Of a DNA stretch of 64,000 nucleotides, positions 8,725-18,351 are shown piece by piece. Position numbers and translations under genes: made by a program. The DNA is from Rhizobium sp. Leaf262 (GTDB lineage: Bacteria; Pseudomonadota; Alphaproteobacteria; Rhizobiales; Rhizobiaceae), in NCBI RefSeq assembly GCF_001422245.1, contig NZ_LMMM01000004.1, positions 1 to 64,000 on the forward strand, read 5' to 3'. Below the pieces are notes generated by a model, which was given only the letters and a program-made list of their open reading frames with translations, did not search any database and was not told the DNA's origin. Within the stretch, counting starts at the first letter, position 1. Every line of letters starts with the position of its first letter.

Positions 8725-9642
8725 TCAAACCGCTTCCCGCACTGCAATCTCAGCCATCGCCAACGCCGCTTCACGCGTTTTCGCCGCAGCGATAAATCGC
8801 CCGTTGTGACAGAAGGTTGCGCCTTCCACACCTGATGCCGTCTCCAGATCACCATTCGTCAAACCGGCCCATGCGGCTGGTAGATCGGCGCGCAGTTCAA
8901 AGCCTTCGTCGGCGCGGCGGATGCCGGTGACGCACCAGTCCTTGTCGCGGGGGTGCACCACGAAGAGCAGGTGGTCAGCGCCGGATTTGATGATGGCGGG
9001 GCGGAAGGGCATGCCGCGGGAGAGCTCCAGAACGCGGCTTTCACCTGCTGCCTCGATGGAATGAAGCACCTGCGTTTCGGCGCGCAATTTCGCAGCCTTT
9101 TTCTCGATGCTCGCTTCAACGAAGCTGCGGGCGATCGCAAGGGCTGCATTGAATGCTAGATCGTCGGCTTTTGGGTCGTCATTGTCGAAGGTGGGTTTCA
9201 GCGTTTCCAGCAGGGAGGGCAGGGTCAGGCCTGCAAGAAGCCCGGCGGTCGAGGGGCTGAGCGCGCCATTATCCGTCAGGTCTATGGGCAGGACAAAGCT
9301 CTTGTCGAAGGACTGATGGATGGCTTCGATGTGGTCTTCTGGAATTCCGTAAGCGGTAAGATAGGCGTGGCCATAATGCTTCCAGATCAGCCCGAAGGAG
9401 CTGTACGGCTGGCCGTCTTCGCGAAGCGGTGCCCCGCGCTGGTGATGGTCGAAAATGCTGATATCGGCATCATAGGCTCCGCCGACATCGTAGATGATCC
9501 GGCCTTGCGACGGCGTGATCCACTCCGGTGCACGGCTGCGGACGATTTTCGCCCGCGGGAAGAGCCGGGTGAGGACGACGCTGGACAGCAGTTCATCGGC
9601 ATGGAAGCCACCGGAATGGGTGACGAGAAAATCCACTGACAT
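8725..9642 (-). CDS. MYG1-family protein (UPF0160)
   Basis: This 305-residue protein belongs to the MYG1 family, related to DHH phosphoesterases. The metal-site motifs are HSGGFHADE at residues 9-17, a YDVGG block near residue 50 and FDHHQRG near residue 64. Eukaryotic MYG1 has been described as a 3'-5' RNA exonuclease of nucleus and mitochondria; the bacterial role is less clear, so an RNA-processing nuclease is an inference from family. The start at 9642 gives the natural N-terminus MSVDFLVTHSGG but has no good ribosome binding site. It faces the suf operon across repeat element B and follows the GreA-family gene after 81 bases on the same strand. Confidence 0.88.
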   Translation of the reverse strand: MSVDFLVTHSGGFHADELLSSVVLTRLFPRAKIVRSRAPEWITPSQGRIIYDVGGAYDADISIFDHHQRGAPLREDGQPYSSFGLIWKHYGHAYLTAYGIPEDHIEAIHQSFDKSFVLPIDLTDNGALSPSTAGLLAGLTLPSLLETLKPTFDNDDPKADDLAFNAALAIARSFVEASIEKKAAKLRAETQVLHSIEAAGESRVLELSRGMPFRPAIIKSGADHLLFVVHPRDKDWCVTGIRRADEGFELRADLPAAWAGLTNGDLETASGVEGATFCHNGRFIAAAKTREAALAMAEIAVREAV

Positions 9643-9723
9643 GGGAGGACCGGCCTTATTGTTCGGAAAGAGCGTGTTTTATCGATCAGATACCGTGTGT
9701 CCGCCAGCGCCGCAACCCGCCAA

Positions 9724-10206
9724 TCAGGCGATTGCGGTGATTTCCAGTTCCTGATCGCCGACTTGCACGAGGTCACCCACGGCCTTGCCCAAAAGCGCGC
9801 TGGCAACGGGCGACACATAGGAGATCGATCCCACCTTCGGATCGGCTTCGTCTTCTCCGACGATATGATAGGTCTGCACCCGCCCATCATCCCGGGTGAA
9901 GGTCACGGTGCTGCCGAAGGCAACGACATCGTTGCTTTCAGGTACTGGCATTGGTTGGGCCGTGTGCAGCCGCTCGGAGAAATAGCGCAGGTCGCGCATA
10001 TGCGGTCCGGCAAGGCGTCTGCGTTCATTGATGTCTTCGATGGCGCTTGCCTCGTCGAACGCCTTGCGGGCTTCATCCACCTGCGCCGCCAGCGCCTTCA
10101 GCCCGGCTTCGGTCACGAGGTTGGGATGCTGCGAGGCGGGGCGATCCGGCAGCTGTGTTTCCGCTGCGGTTTCGGCACTCTCTTCTTTGACAAACGCGAC
10201 GCTCAC
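9724..10206 (-). CDS. GreA/GreB-family transcript cleavage factor
   Basis: This 160-residue protein has the two-part build of Gre factors: an N-terminal coiled coil (about residues 30-82) followed by a FKBP-like domain (about 90-158) with the VSPVASALLGKAVGD block. Gre factors enter the RNA polymerase secondary channel and rescue backtracked complexes by transcript cleavage. A less conserved acidic stretch precedes the coiled coil, and the tip sequence IEDINERR differs from classical GreA. It is probably a paralogue rather than the main housekeeping GreA. It stands between the ABC export genes and the MYG1-family gene. Confidence 0.85.
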   Translation of the reverse strand: MSVAFVKEESAETAAETQLPDRPASQHPNLVTEAGLKALAAQVDEARKAFDEASAIEDINERRRLAGPHMRDLRYFSERLHTAQPMPVPESNDVVAFGSTVTFTRDDGRVQTYHIVGEDEADPKVGSISYVSPVASALLGKAVGDLVQVGDQELEITAIA

Positions 10207-10271
10207 TTCAAAACTCCTCTTTCATACCTTCCTTATATGGAGAGGAGATGCAGCAATGGCAACCGGCTGCG

Positions 10272-11480
10272 TCATTCATGCCGTAACGCTTCGATGGGGC
10301 TGAGGTTGGCCGCGCGCCGCGCCGGGAAGTAGCCGAAGATAACGCCGATGGCCGCTGAAAATGCAAACGCAAGCGCGATGATGGACGGGCTGGTGACGAA
10401 GGGCACACCCAGAAAGCTGACGACGCTATAGGCAATCCCAAGGCCGAACAAAATGCCCGCCACGCCGCCAAAGGCAGACAGCATCACGGCCTCCACCAGA
10501 AACTGCGTCAGCACCTGCTTTTCCAGCGCGCCGATGGCAAGACGAATGCCGATTTCACGGGTACGTTCCGTGACAGACACCAGCATGATGTTCATTATGC
10601 CGATGCCGCCCACTAGCAGGCTCACGGCAGCGACGGCACCCAGAAGGCCTGTAAGCAGCGTCGTGGTGCCGGTCATGGCGGAGGCGATCTGCGCCATGTC
10701 GTTGACGGTGAAATCGTCATCGCGACCGAGAGCAATGCGGCGGCGTTCGCGCAGCAGGTTTTCGATATCGGACTGCACCTTTGCCGTTGATACGCCATCC
10801 TGCGCCGAGACCATGATGCTGGAAATAGTGGTGGTGCCGCCGATGCGCCGCTGGTGGATTTTCAGCGGCATGATGATCGTGTCATCCTGATCGTCACCCA
10901 GACCGGACTGACCCTTGCGGGCGAGCACGGCGATGACAGGGCAGGAGATGTTGCTGACGCGGATGGTCTGCCCAACGGGATTGGCCGCGCCGAACAGTTC
11001 CTGGCGCACCGTTTCGCCGATGATACAGCCGATCTGTCCGCCGCGATCTTCCGCTGGCAGGAATGAGCGACCCAACGCCAGCGTCCAGTCCTGTGTGACA
11101 AGGTAATCATTGGTGGTGCCGACGACGCTGGTGGAATGGTTCTTGCCACCATAAATCACGGTGGCGGCCGAGCTTCTGTTGACGGGCGCAACGGCTCTGA
11201 TGCCGCCCAACTGGTCGCGCATGGCCTGCACGTCATGATCGTTGAAACGTTTGGCCTCGGTGCTTGCACGACCGGGGCCGAACTGGCCGGGGCGCACGAA
11301 CAGCATGTTGGTGCCAAGGCGCGATAGCTCGGATTTGACCTGTGCCGTCGTGCCGTTACCGATGGTGACCATGGCGATAACGGCGGCTACGCCGATGACG
11401 ACGCCCAGCACGGTCAGGAACGACCGCAGAATGTTGCGGCTGATGGCGCGAAGCGCCAGCCGCGCGGTTTCAAGAAACAT
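10272..11480 (-). CDS. MacB-like ABC transporter permease
   Basis: The 402-residue permease of the MacB/FtsX class has one transmembrane helix near residues 20-42, a large periplasmic domain, and three C-terminal helices ending in the conserved [14 protein letters not shown] and [11 protein letters not shown] blocks. It is the last gene of a three-gene export operon with the ATPase and an HlyD-like adaptor. The start at 11480 overlaps the end of the ATPase gene by 11 bases. With the adaptor it probably forms a MacAB-type mechanotransmitter that exports peptides, lipids or drugs from the periplasm. The outer-membrane partner is not encoded here and the substrate is unknown. Confidence 0.9.
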   Translation of the reverse strand: MFLETARLALRAISRNILRSFLTVLGVVIGVAAVIAMVTIGNGTTAQVKSELSRLGTNMLFVRPGQFGPGRASTEAKRFNDHDVQAMRDQLGGIRAVAPVNRSSAATVIYGGKNHSTSVVGTTNDYLVTQDWTLALGRSFLPAEDRGGQIGCIIGETVRQELFGAANPVGQTIRVSNISCPVIAVLARKGQSGLGDDQDDTIIMPLKIHQRRIGGTTTISSIMVSAQDGVSTAKVQSDIENLLRERRRIALGRDDDFTVNDMAQIASAMTGTTTLLTGLLGAVAAVSLLVGGIGIMNIMLVSVTERTREIGIRLAIGALEKQVLTQFLVEAVMLSAFGGVAGILFGLGIAYSVVSFLGVPFVTSPSIIALAFAFSAAIGVIFGYFPARRAANLSPIEALRHE

Positions 11481-12189
11481 CTGCGGCCTCCTGCCGTTCG
11501 GTGGCGCTATCGGATTCGAGATGTCCGTCCTTGAAGCGCAGCAGCCGGTTGGCGTAGGCCGCAATATCCTCCTCATGCGTAACCATGACGACGGTAATGC
11601 CCTTGTCGCGATTGAGCGAGGTGATCAGTTCCATGATCTCCGTGCTGGTTTTCGTATCGAGATTGCCGGTCGGTTCGTCCGCCAGAAGCAAAGCAGGGCG
11701 TGTGACGATGGCACGCGCAATGGCCACGCGCTGCTGCTGGCCGCCGGAAAGCTCCTGCGTGGTGTGATGCTCGCGCCCGGCCAATCCCACCTGCGCCAAG
11801 GCTTCCATGGCCTGCGGACGGCGCTCTGCCGCCTTCATGCCGCGATAGATCAGGGGCAGTTCGACATTTTCAACGGCGGATGTGCGCGGTAGGAGATTGA
11901 AGCCCTGAAACACGAAGCCCAGCATGTGCCTGCGCAGCAGCGTCAGTTGCTCGTTATCGAAACCGCTGGTGGGCACGCCCTGAAATAGATACTCGCCGCC
12001 GGTCGGCTTATCGAGGCAGCCTATGATGTTCATCGAGGTCGATTTACCGGAGCCAGACGGGCCCATGATGGCGACGAATTCACGCCGGTTAATTGACAGG
12101 CTGACGCTATCCAGCGCCCGTATCTTTGCTTCGCCCATGCCATATTGCTTGATGACATCTCGAAATTCGATGAGTGGCTCGGCTGTCAT
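11470..12189 (-). CDS. MacB-like ABC transporter ATP-binding protein
   Basis: This 239-residue ABC ATPase of the LolD/MacB branch has Walker [10 protein letters not shown] near residue 43, Q-loop [12 protein letters not shown], signature [14 protein letters not shown] and Walker [13 protein letters not shown]. The start at 12189 gives [12 protein letters not shown], the normal N-terminus; upstream in-frame codons lie within the adaptor gene. In MacB proper the ATPase and permease are fused, while here they are separate genes with an 11-base overlap. It follows the adaptor gene by 7 bases. Confidence 0.93.
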   Translation of the reverse strand: MTAEPLIEFRDVIKQYGMGEAKIRALDSVSLSINRREFVAIMGPSGSGKSTSMNIIGCLDKPTGGEYLFQGVPTSGFDNEQLTLLRRHMLGFVFQGFNLLPRTSAVENVELPLIYRGMKAAERRPQAMEALAQVGLAGREHHTTQELSGGQQQRVAIARAIVTRPALLLADEPTGNLDTKTSTEIMELITSLNRDKGITVVMVTHEEDIAAYANRLLRFKDGHLESDSATERQEAADVS

Positions 12190-12196
12190 GGGCGCC

Positions 12197-13492
12197 TCAA
12201 CCGCTGCGCTGTGTGGCATCGGTGATGACCTGATCGTCAGGCTTGATATCTCCCGATGTGATGGCCGTGAACTGGCCATCGGTGGAGCCGGTCTCGACCT
12301 GAACGGAAACCGGGTTGTTGTTGCGCAACACCCAGATGCTGCGCTTATTGGTCGCCGCTGCGTCATTGCCGCCGCGCTGCCGGCCCATGCGGGGCGGGCG
12401 AAACAGGCCCATCAACCCACCGCCACGCGATGCGGATTCGCGCGGTGGCGTATAGCGCAGCGCGGCATTGGGCACGAGAATCGCGTCCTTGACCTGCTCC
12501 ACCACGATATTGGCCGTTGCCGTCATGCCGGGTCGCAACAACAGCTCGGCATTATCCACCGTCAGAATGCCCTTATAGGTCACGACGTTGGACACCGTCT
12601 CGGAGGCGAAGCGCACCGTTTCGATGGCCGCAGGAAAGCTGCGCTCGGGATAGGCATCCACATTGAAAGTCGCCGTCTGGCCGGTCTGCACCTTGCCCAC
12701 ATCGGCCTCATCGATGGCCACCTGAAGCTCCATGTGCCGAAGGTCACCGGCGATGGTGAAGAGAACAGGGGCATTCAGCGACGATGCCACGGTGGCACCG
12801 GGATCGACATCACGCGTCAGAACCACACCGTCAATGGGGGAGACAATCTTGGCCTTGCCCAGATTGACTTCTGCCAGACGAAGGTCGGCTTCTGATGACA
12901 GGACGGCTGCACTGTTGACCTCCAGCGTGGCGGCGGCGGCGTCATAATTGAACTGTGCCGCATCCAGATCCTGCTGGCTGGAGACGCGGTTTTGAACCAG
13001 CGATTTCAGCCGGTCCAGCGACGATTTGGCCGATCCGAGGTCAGCGCGGGCCTTCAGCACGCTGGATTTTGCGGAGGCGAGCTTGGCGCGCGCGCTTTGC
13101 ACGTCGGCTTCCAGCTTGTTCGTGTCCAGTTCGGCCAGGATGTCACCGGCCTTCACCGCGCTGTTATAGGTGACGTTGACCTTGCGGATCGTGCCGGATA
13201 GCTCGCTGGAAATATCCACCTGATCAGTCGGCTGCACTGAGCCCGTCGACGTGACGATGACCGACAGCTCGCCTTTCTTGGCTTCCTGGGTGGTGTAGAC
13301 ATAGGCGACGCCTGCGGCATTCGACAGGTAATAATAGGTTGCCGCGCCGCCGATCAGCAGCAGCGCCACAAAGCCATAGGTGTAACGGCGAGATTTTTTG
13401 GTGCCGGAACGCGAGGATTTTAGAATGTCCCGCAAATCGGGTTGTGGTGCTGGCTGGTTGGTCTTCTGGCCGGCATCATCGGGCGTCGTCAT
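12197..13492 (-). CDS. HlyD/MacA-like periplasmic adaptor
   Basis: The 431-residue membrane-fusion protein has a cytoplasmic N-terminus of about 35 residues, one transmembrane helix (about 38-56), a lipoyl half near 85-110, a long alpha-helical hairpin (about 115-190) and beta-barrel domains. The C-terminal part contains an insertion rich in glycine and arginine (about residues 350-380). The start at 13492 gives MTTPDDAGQK. It is the first gene of the MacAB-like operon and probably links the inner-membrane permease to an outer-membrane channel encoded elsewhere. Confidence 0.9.
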   Translation of the reverse strand: MTTPDDAGQKTNQPAPQPDLRDILKSSRSGTKKSRRYTYGFVALLLIGGAATYYYLSNAAGVAYVYTTQEAKKGELSVIVTSTGSVQPTDQVDISSELSGTIRKVNVTYNSAVKAGDILAELDTNKLEADVQSARAKLASAKSSVLKARADLGSAKSSLDRLKSLVQNRVSSQQDLDAAQFNYDAAAATLEVNSAAVLSSEADLRLAEVNLGKAKIVSPIDGVVLTRDVDPGATVASSLNAPVLFTIAGDLRHMELQVAIDEADVGKVQTGQTATFNVDAYPERSFPAAIETVRFASETVSNVVTYKGILTVDNAELLLRPGMTATANIVVEQVKDAILVPNAALRYTPPRESASRGGGLMGLFRPPRMGRQRGGNDAAATNKRSIWVLRNNNPVSVQVETGSTDGQFTAITSGDIKPDDQVITDATQRSG

Positions 13493-13710
13493 GTCGTCTA
13501 CCTGCAAGCTTGGCCGATTCCAAAGGCTCAGTCCGCATATCTGGCGGGCCTTGCGCTTACTATGAAGTCGGCGATGCGATTTTCGTTGCATCGGACGTCG
13601 CATAGCTTTGTGGCAGGGGGAAGTGAAATCTTGGTAATAATGACGGCAACCGGCGGTTTGTTAATGCCGGAACAAAAGCGGGCTTTCTTCGCGCCGCTGC
13701 GTGTAAAAGA

Positions 13711-13743
13711 AAAAGGCCGGACGATGGTATCGCCCGGCCTTTT
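13711..13743 (-). terminator. Intrinsic terminator after mcp
   Basis: Arms of 10 bases at 13711-13720 and 13734-13743 pair perfectly and include A- and T-runs on both sides. It lies just past the mcp stop and can serve minus-strand transcription; the symmetric runs make it potentially bidirectional. Confidence 0.8.
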
Positions 13744-13750
13744 TGGGGTC

Positions 13751-15694
13751 TTAGAACTCAGCCCATTCGGGCTCCTGCTTTACCGCAGCAGCACCGCCGC
13801 CAAAGGCATTGGCCAGCTTTCGGCCAAGGCTGCGGGCCGGTGAGGGTGCGGGTGCCGAAGACGCTACGGCTGCACGCGGCCTCGAAACGGCGACATCGGA
13901 ACGACGGGAGGCGTCACCAAGACGGAACTGACCCAGCATTTCCGTCAGGCTCTTTGCCTCGCGGGCCAGCGCGTGGCTGGCGGCTGTCGATTCTTCCACC
14001 ATCGCCGCGTTTTGCTGTGTGCCTTGATCCATGGTGTTGACGGCCGTGTTGATCTCCTGCAATCCCAGTGACTGTTCGCGGGACGCTTCTGCGATGGCAT
14101 GAACGTGGCGATTGATCTCCTGCACCTCAGATGCGATCGTCTCGAGCGACTTGCCGGTTTCGCCCACGAGCGCCACACCGGTCCGAACCTGTTCGCCCGA
14201 CGTATTGATCAGCGCCTTGATTTCCTTCGCCGCACTTGCAGATCTCGACGCCAGTTCGCGAACTTCCTGCGCCACAACGGCAAAACCCTTGCCGGCATCG
14301 CCTGCGCGCGCAGCTTCGACACCCGCATTCAGAGCCAGAAGATTGGTCTGGAAGGCGATGTCATCGATGACGCCGATGATATTGGCGATTTCCTTCGAGG
14401 AGTTCTCGATCTCGTGCATGGCCTGAATGGCGTTGCGCACGATCTTGCTGGAGTTTTCCGCACCGTCGCGGGTGCGAACGACCAGCTTGCTGGCCTCGTC
14501 GGCACGCTTTGCGGCATCCTTGACGGTGGTAGTGATTTCTTCCAGCGCCGCTGCCGTCTCCTCGACGGACGCAGCCTGCTGTTCGGTCCGCTTGGAAAGA
14601 TTGTCGGCCGAACCGAGCAGTTCGTTGGCACCTGCGCTGATGGCATGGGCATTGCCGCCAACCGTGTTCATGGCTGCATTCAGTTTCTGAATGGAGCCGT
14701 TGAAATTGAGGCGCAGGCCATCCAGATGCTGGACGAACTCTTTTTCGATGCGGAAACTCAGATCACCATCTGCAAGGCGTCCAAGCGCGGTTTCCAGTTC
14801 CGTTACGGCTTGCTGAAGCTCCTGTGCTTCACGGGCCTTCAGCTGCTCACGCTCAATCCGCTCTGCTTCCGTTGCCGTGCGGGCGGCGTCCGCCTGCTGG
14901 CTGAGCTGCGTGCGCTCGATCGCATTGTCACGGAACACCGCGACGGCCTCAGCCATCTGGCCGATCTCGTCCTTGCGATGAATGCCGTCAATCTCGGCGG
15001 TGGTCTCGCCCTTTGCGAGATTCGTCATGCGGACGCGCAGACGCTCCATGGGGCCCGTGATGCCGACATTGGCAACATAAACGGCAAGCGAAAACGCCAG
15101 CGCGATGCCCAGAGTCAGGCCGATGATGGACCATTTCAGTGTGGAGTTTACGGACGCAGACATCTTGTCGCTACCCGATGTCAGTATTTCCATCATTACG
15201 GTGTTGTTGCCGCCTGTCTCCGACGAAAGCTGTTTCAGCAGCAGGTCGTTTTCTTTCATGATGGCAGGAATTTCGGTTTTGTTTCCGGCGGCTGCCATGG
15301 CAATCATCTTGTCGATGTTGCCCTTTACGGTCCCCTGTATCGACAGAATTTTCTGCATCGTTTCCTGACGGCTAGGAACAGTGACGCCGATGGATTTGAA
15401 GCGATCGGCAGCGACCTGCATATCCTTGTCGTATTTGTCCTTGACCTCTTTATAGATGGGCAGGGAAGGGTCCATGTCGAGAAGACGACCGGAAATGGCG
15501 ACCGCAGTCCACACGCCTGCTGAGGCGCGTGCACCAAGAACGGCGGCCTGGCTCTCATTGATGATGAAACCGTGATAGACGTCGTTTGCCTGGTTGAAGC
15601 GGTGGGACATATAAGCGATGCCGGACAGCGAAATGACGCTCAGCAGTGCAAGCAAGGCGAAGATTTTGGTTCTGATTCCGAAGTTTTCAAGCAC
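13751..15694 (-). CDS. Methyl-accepting chemotaxis protein
   Basis: This chemoreceptor of 647 residues has a first helix near 8-28, a periplasmic four-helix-bundle ligand domain (about 30-185), a second helix (about 190-212), a HAMP domain (about 213-265), and a long coiled-coil signalling domain with the hairpin tip [20 protein letters not shown]. The C-terminus EPEWAEF fits the W-x-x-F pentapeptide that tethers CheR or CheB. GTG 15694 is preferred over GTG 15718 because a G-rich ribosome binding site lies about 7 bases upstream. The ligand is unknown. It is a lone gene with its own terminator and no che genes nearby. Confidence 0.93.
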   Translation of the reverse strand: MLENFGIRTKIFALLALLSVISLSGIAYMSHRFNQANDVYHGFIINESQAAVLGARASAGVWTAVAISGRLLDMDPSLPIYKEVKDKYDKDMQVAADRFKSIGVTVPSRQETMQKILSIQGTVKGNIDKMIAMAAAGNKTEIPAIMKENDLLLKQLSSETGGNNTVMMEILTSGSDKMSASVNSTLKWSIIGLTLGIALAFSLAVYVANVGITGPMERLRVRMTNLAKGETTAEIDGIHRKDEIGQMAEAVAVFRDNAIERTQLSQQADAARTATEAERIEREQLKAREAQELQQAVTELETALGRLADGDLSFRIEKEFVQHLDGLRLNFNGSIQKLNAAMNTVGGNAHAISAGANELLGSADNLSKRTEQQAASVEETAAALEEITTTVKDAAKRADEASKLVVRTRDGAENSSKIVRNAIQAMHEIENSSKEIANIIGVIDDIAFQTNLLALNAGVEAARAGDAGKGFAVVAQEVRELASRSASAAKEIKALINTSGEQVRTGVALVGETGKSLETIASEVQEINRHVHAIAEASREQSLGLQEINTAVNTMDQGTQQNAAMVEESTAASHALAREAKSLTEMLGQFRLGDASRRSDVAVSRPRAAVASSAPAPSPARSLGRKLANAFGGGAAAVKQEPEWAEF

Positions 15695-16050
15695 GAACGA
15701 TCCCCCCACACCACGCACGGAGCCCTATCCGCAGCGAGGCGTTGACTATTAAATAATGGTTTTGAATAGAAATGCCCTGCAGGCGTCGACATATGCATCA
15801 TGCTGACGGTATTCACCGCGTCGTCATTCTTGATTTACTGGCGCAATAGTTAAGAAGCCGATAAACCAAAAACCTCTGGTTGCTATTTTTGCTTGTGATT
15901 TGATAGGTTTGTCTGGTTTTCAGCCTTATATGCCGATGTCTTGGGTAGACCGCCTCCGTTAAATCGAGAGACTGTGAAAAAACCGAATTTTTTTTGATTT
16001 TGCTGTTGCAGGCCCAGGGGTAACCGTGTATCTCCCCACCATCGAAAAGG
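15695..16050. other. Gene-free stretch before tRNA-Pro
   Basis: These 356 bases are AT-rich relative to their neighbours and should hold the divergent promoters of mcp and tRNA-Pro. I see no supported reading frame. A minus-strand frame that runs back through the tRNA from here is an artefact. Confidence 0.6.
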
Positions 16051-16127
<77 letters not shown>

Positions 16128-16191
16128 TTTTTAAAATCCCATAGACATCAGTGGGTTTCGATAACTTTCTCAAAAACGTGTTGAGTTTGCC

Positions 16192-16219
16192 GGGCGCCTT
16201 GAAGCGCCCTTTGCTTTTT
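16192..16219 (+). terminator. Intrinsic terminator after tRNA-Pro
   Basis: A perfect six-base GC stem (GGGCGC/GCGCCC) with a six-base loop is followed by a T-rich run TTTGCTTTTT. It lies 65 bases past the tRNA and opposes the small minus-strand gene at 16231. Confidence 0.8.
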
Positions 16220-16230
16220 CGTGCAGTATC

Positions 16231-16368
16231 TCAGCCAACGAACTGGAAATAGGCCCACGCGGCGACAAAGAAGGCGATCACAGCCAGGATGATGGCCAGC
16301 TTGCGGAGATGCGGGCGTGGCTGCTTGGGTGGCTGTGGCTTGCGGAACTTGATGACGTTTTCATTCAT
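16231..16368 (-). CDS. Small single-helix membrane protein, 45 aa
   Basis: The 45-codon frame runs from ATG 16368 to the TGA at 16231, with AAGG nine bases before the start. The N-terminal half is basic and proline-rich (FRKPQPPKQPRPHLRK). The C-terminal half is one strong hydrophobic helix (about residues 24-43) ending FVG. This is a coherent tail-anchored, cytoplasm-facing membrane protein rather than random sequence. I do not know its function. It is divergent from the complex I subunit gene and lies next to a tRNA-Pro terminator. Confidence 0.65.
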   Translation of the reverse strand: MNENVIKFRKPQPPKQPRPHLRKLAIILAVIAFFVAAWAYFQFVG

Positions 16369-16606
16369 GGCGATGACCTTTCGAATTTCGGCCGATAAAA
16401 CAGGCTCGATAGACGACGCGCAAGGTCTCCATAGATGTTTTCATAAGACCGGCTTTTTATGGTTTCCGTATCCGTAAGGAATGAGCGTCTTGACTTCAAT
16501 GATGAGTCGGTCCAAACGAGTTTCAGCACTTTGGTAGTCGCTTGACGATTGTCTCGTGCTTGAAAAGGCGGAACGCCGCTTGATCGCAAGACCGGAGCAG
16601 TTTGAG

Positions 16607-16912
16607 ATGTCTGCAAAAATTTACCGCCCAGCAAAGACGGCCATGCAGTCCGGCAAGGCGAAGACCAATCAATGGATTTTGGAATTCGACGCGGAAGTTC
16701 CACGCAAGATCGATCCCATCATGGGCTACACGTCGTCGTCCGATATGAAGCAGCAGGTCAAGCTGACATTCGAAACGCAGGAGCAGGCTGAGGCTTATGC
16801 CCAGCGCAAAGGCATCGATTACCGCGTCCTTCAGCCCCAGGAAGCCACTCGCAAGGTCGTTTCCTACACCGACAATTTCAAGTTCAGCCGCACACAGCCC
16901 TGGACGCATTGA
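16607..16912 (+). CDS. ETC complex I subunit (NDUFS4/18-kDa-like)
   Basis: The 101-residue protein belongs to the family of the mitochondrial complex I accessory subunit NDUFS4. It contains the conserved MSAKIYRPAKTAMQSGKA start, the WILEFDAEVPRKIDPIMGYT block and a C-terminal KFSRTQPWTH. Such supernumerary subunits are an alphaproteobacterial feature of NADH dehydrogenase. ATG 16607 is favoured because the family starts there and GGAG lies 10 bases upstream; a frame from 16556 would add 17 poorly conserved residues. It is followed 12 bases later by tRNA-Arg. The nuo operon is not in this window. Confidence 0.88.
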   Translation: MSAKIYRPAKTAMQSGKAKTNQWILEFDAEVPRKIDPIMGYTSSSDMKQQVKLTFETQEQAEAYAQRKGIDYRVLQPQEATRKVVSYTDNFKFSRTQPWTH

Positions 16913-16924
16913 TTTCTCACTACA

Positions 16925-17001
16925 GGCCCCTTAGCTCAACTGGATAGAGCAACTGCCTTCTAAGCAGTAGGTCGCAGGTTCGAGTCCTGCAGGGGTCGCC
17001 A
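16925..17001 (+). tRNA. tRNA-Arg(TCT)
   Basis: The 77-base cloverleaf has an acceptor stem GGCCCCT/AGGGGTC with one G-U pair, discriminator G, and an encoded CCA. The anticodon stem ACTGC/GCAGT holds the loop CTTCTAA, so the anticodon is TCT, reading AGA. Confidence 0.96.
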
Positions 17002-17143
17002 CACCTTTCAATCATATGTGTGGATCTCAGAGCGCGTGTCGGTCTCGGCCACTCCTTTTGAATCCCAATTGTCGGCTTCGAAATGTCCGATTCCTGCTCT
17101 TGCCTATGCTGACGGCATGATTCCTCTGTTTGATCGCTGATTT

Positions 17144-17794
17144 ATGGAAACTTCGCTCTACCTGCCCGTGAAAGCCTTTCTGGAATCTGCCGGATATTCA
17201 GTGAAGGGGGAGATCGGTGGATGCGACCTCGTTGGTATTACCGATGACGATGCGCCTGTCGTTGTAGTTTGCGAATTGAAGATGACCTTCAACCTCGAGC
17301 TCATTCTTCAGGCTGTGGACAGGGCGACTATGGCTGATGAGGTCTGGATCGCCGCCAAAATCTCGGCAAAGGGTAAGGGCCGGGAGGCTGATAAGCGGTA
17401 TCGTGATCTTTGCCGCCGGCTCGGGATCGGCATGCTTGGCATATCCGATCGCGGCGATGTCAGTGTTATCGTCACTTCTATATCTCCGAGGCCACGGACA
17501 AATCCAAAACGACGCTCTCGGCTGGTCCGCGAACATCGGAAAAGGCAGGGCGACCCTGTGCTGGGTGGGAGCACGCGTGTTCCTGTCATGACGGCTTACC
17601 GTCAGCAGGCATTGGGATGCGCGGCGTTTCTGGTCCAAGGACCTTCGCGAGTTCGCGACGTCAGAGCAAACATTCCCGACGCGGCTAAAATCTTGCAGTC
17701 CAACGTTTATGGTTGGTTCGAACGACTGGATAGGGGTGTCTACGGATTGAGTGATGCCGGACGCGATGCGCTGATCCGGTGGCCTCAGAACTAA
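17144..17794 (+). CDS. DUF2161 PD-(D/E)XK-like protein
   Basis: This 216-residue protein begins ETSLYLPVKAFLESAGYSVKGE and has the nuclease-like acidic pattern GGCDLVG followed by VVVVCELKM, the D and E-x-K of PD-(D/E)XK phosphodiesterases (about residues 27 and 44-46). The C-terminal third resembles a small winged-helix region with YGWFERLDRGVYGLSDAG. I place it in the DUF2161 family of predicted phosphodiesterases; no substrate is known. It follows tRNA-Arg after 142 bases with its own likely promoter. The ATG at 17144 lacks a strong ribosome binding site. Confidence 0.8.
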   Translation: METSLYLPVKAFLESAGYSVKGEIGGCDLVGITDDDAPVVVVCELKMTFNLELILQAVDRATMADEVWIAAKISAKGKGREADKRYRDLCRRLGIGMLGISDRGDVSVIVTSISPRPRTNPKRRSRLVREHRKRQGDPVLGGSTRVPVMTAYRQQALGCAAFLVQGPSRVRDVRANIPDAAKILQSNVYGWFERLDRGVYGLSDAGRDALIRWPQN

Positions 17795-17859
17795 ATCCCG
17801 ACTCCCATGTTAGGAATGCTTCGTCTTTTAACCATGCGGTTACGATCTATTTGCAAATC

Positions 17860-17881
17860 ACGGGAGCGGTAAAGCTCCCGT
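17860..17881 (-). terminator. Stem-loop after DUF982 gene
   Basis: A perfect eight-base stem ACGGGAGC/GCTCCCGT with a six-base loop lies 14 bases past the minus-strand stop at 17895. The following bases on that strand (TGATTTGC) form only a weak T-run, so termination is plausible but not certain. Confidence 0.5.
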
Positions 17882-17894
17882 AGTCGCCGAGTTT

Positions 17895-18164
17895 TCAGTG
17901 CACGTTCAGCACATGCGCATGGTTGCTAGCAGCCATGAATGATTCGCGGGCGATTTCGAGATCGCATCGACCAGCAATTGCATCCAGGCAGTTTTGACGC
18001 GCCTGCTGATATTCACTGCCGTGATCGTTCGGCCAGCGGTACATCAGCATGTCGAGCGCGATCAGCGGGCTGTAGATTTCCAGTGCCGCACACAGTGGCA
18101 AATGGATCTCCACAGGCTTGATCCATTGGGCATGATGGCATGGTTCTGTTCTATGAATGAGCAT
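17895..18164 (-). CDS. DUF982 domain protein
   Basis: The 89-residue protein shows the DUF982 pattern: a W-x-KPVEIHLP start, the LIALDMLMYRWP core and a C-terminal RQNCLDAIAGRCDLEIARESFMAA helix region (quoted in two parts of the same stretch). DUF982 genes are numerous in rhizobia and their function is unknown. The start at 18164 has a strong AAGGAGG ribosome binding site. It is divergent from the BON-like gene at 18352. Confidence 0.85.
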   Translation of the reverse strand: MLIHRTEPCHHAQWIKPVEIHLPLCAALEIYSPLIALDMLMYRWPNDHGSEYQQARQNCLDAIAGRCDLEIARESFMAASNHAHVLNVH

Positions 18165-18351
18165 CGGGTTCCTCCTTCCCTTAGTCCTCGTGGCGAACCT
18201 CAAAATCACGCAATGGTTCCCGCTCACGAAAAAAGTGAACGGAGGAGGGGTATCTTTTTTCCAAGATGAATGGAAAATGAATGAACCGAAGATGAACGAA
18301 AACACCACTGGGGCGTTATTAGCATACGCTCATGATGAAGGAGTCCCGATC

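Noticed and set aside
14099..15523. 474-residue plus-strand frame
   Set aside because: It is antisense to the chemoreceptor gene, and its composition is a shadow of that gene's codon use.
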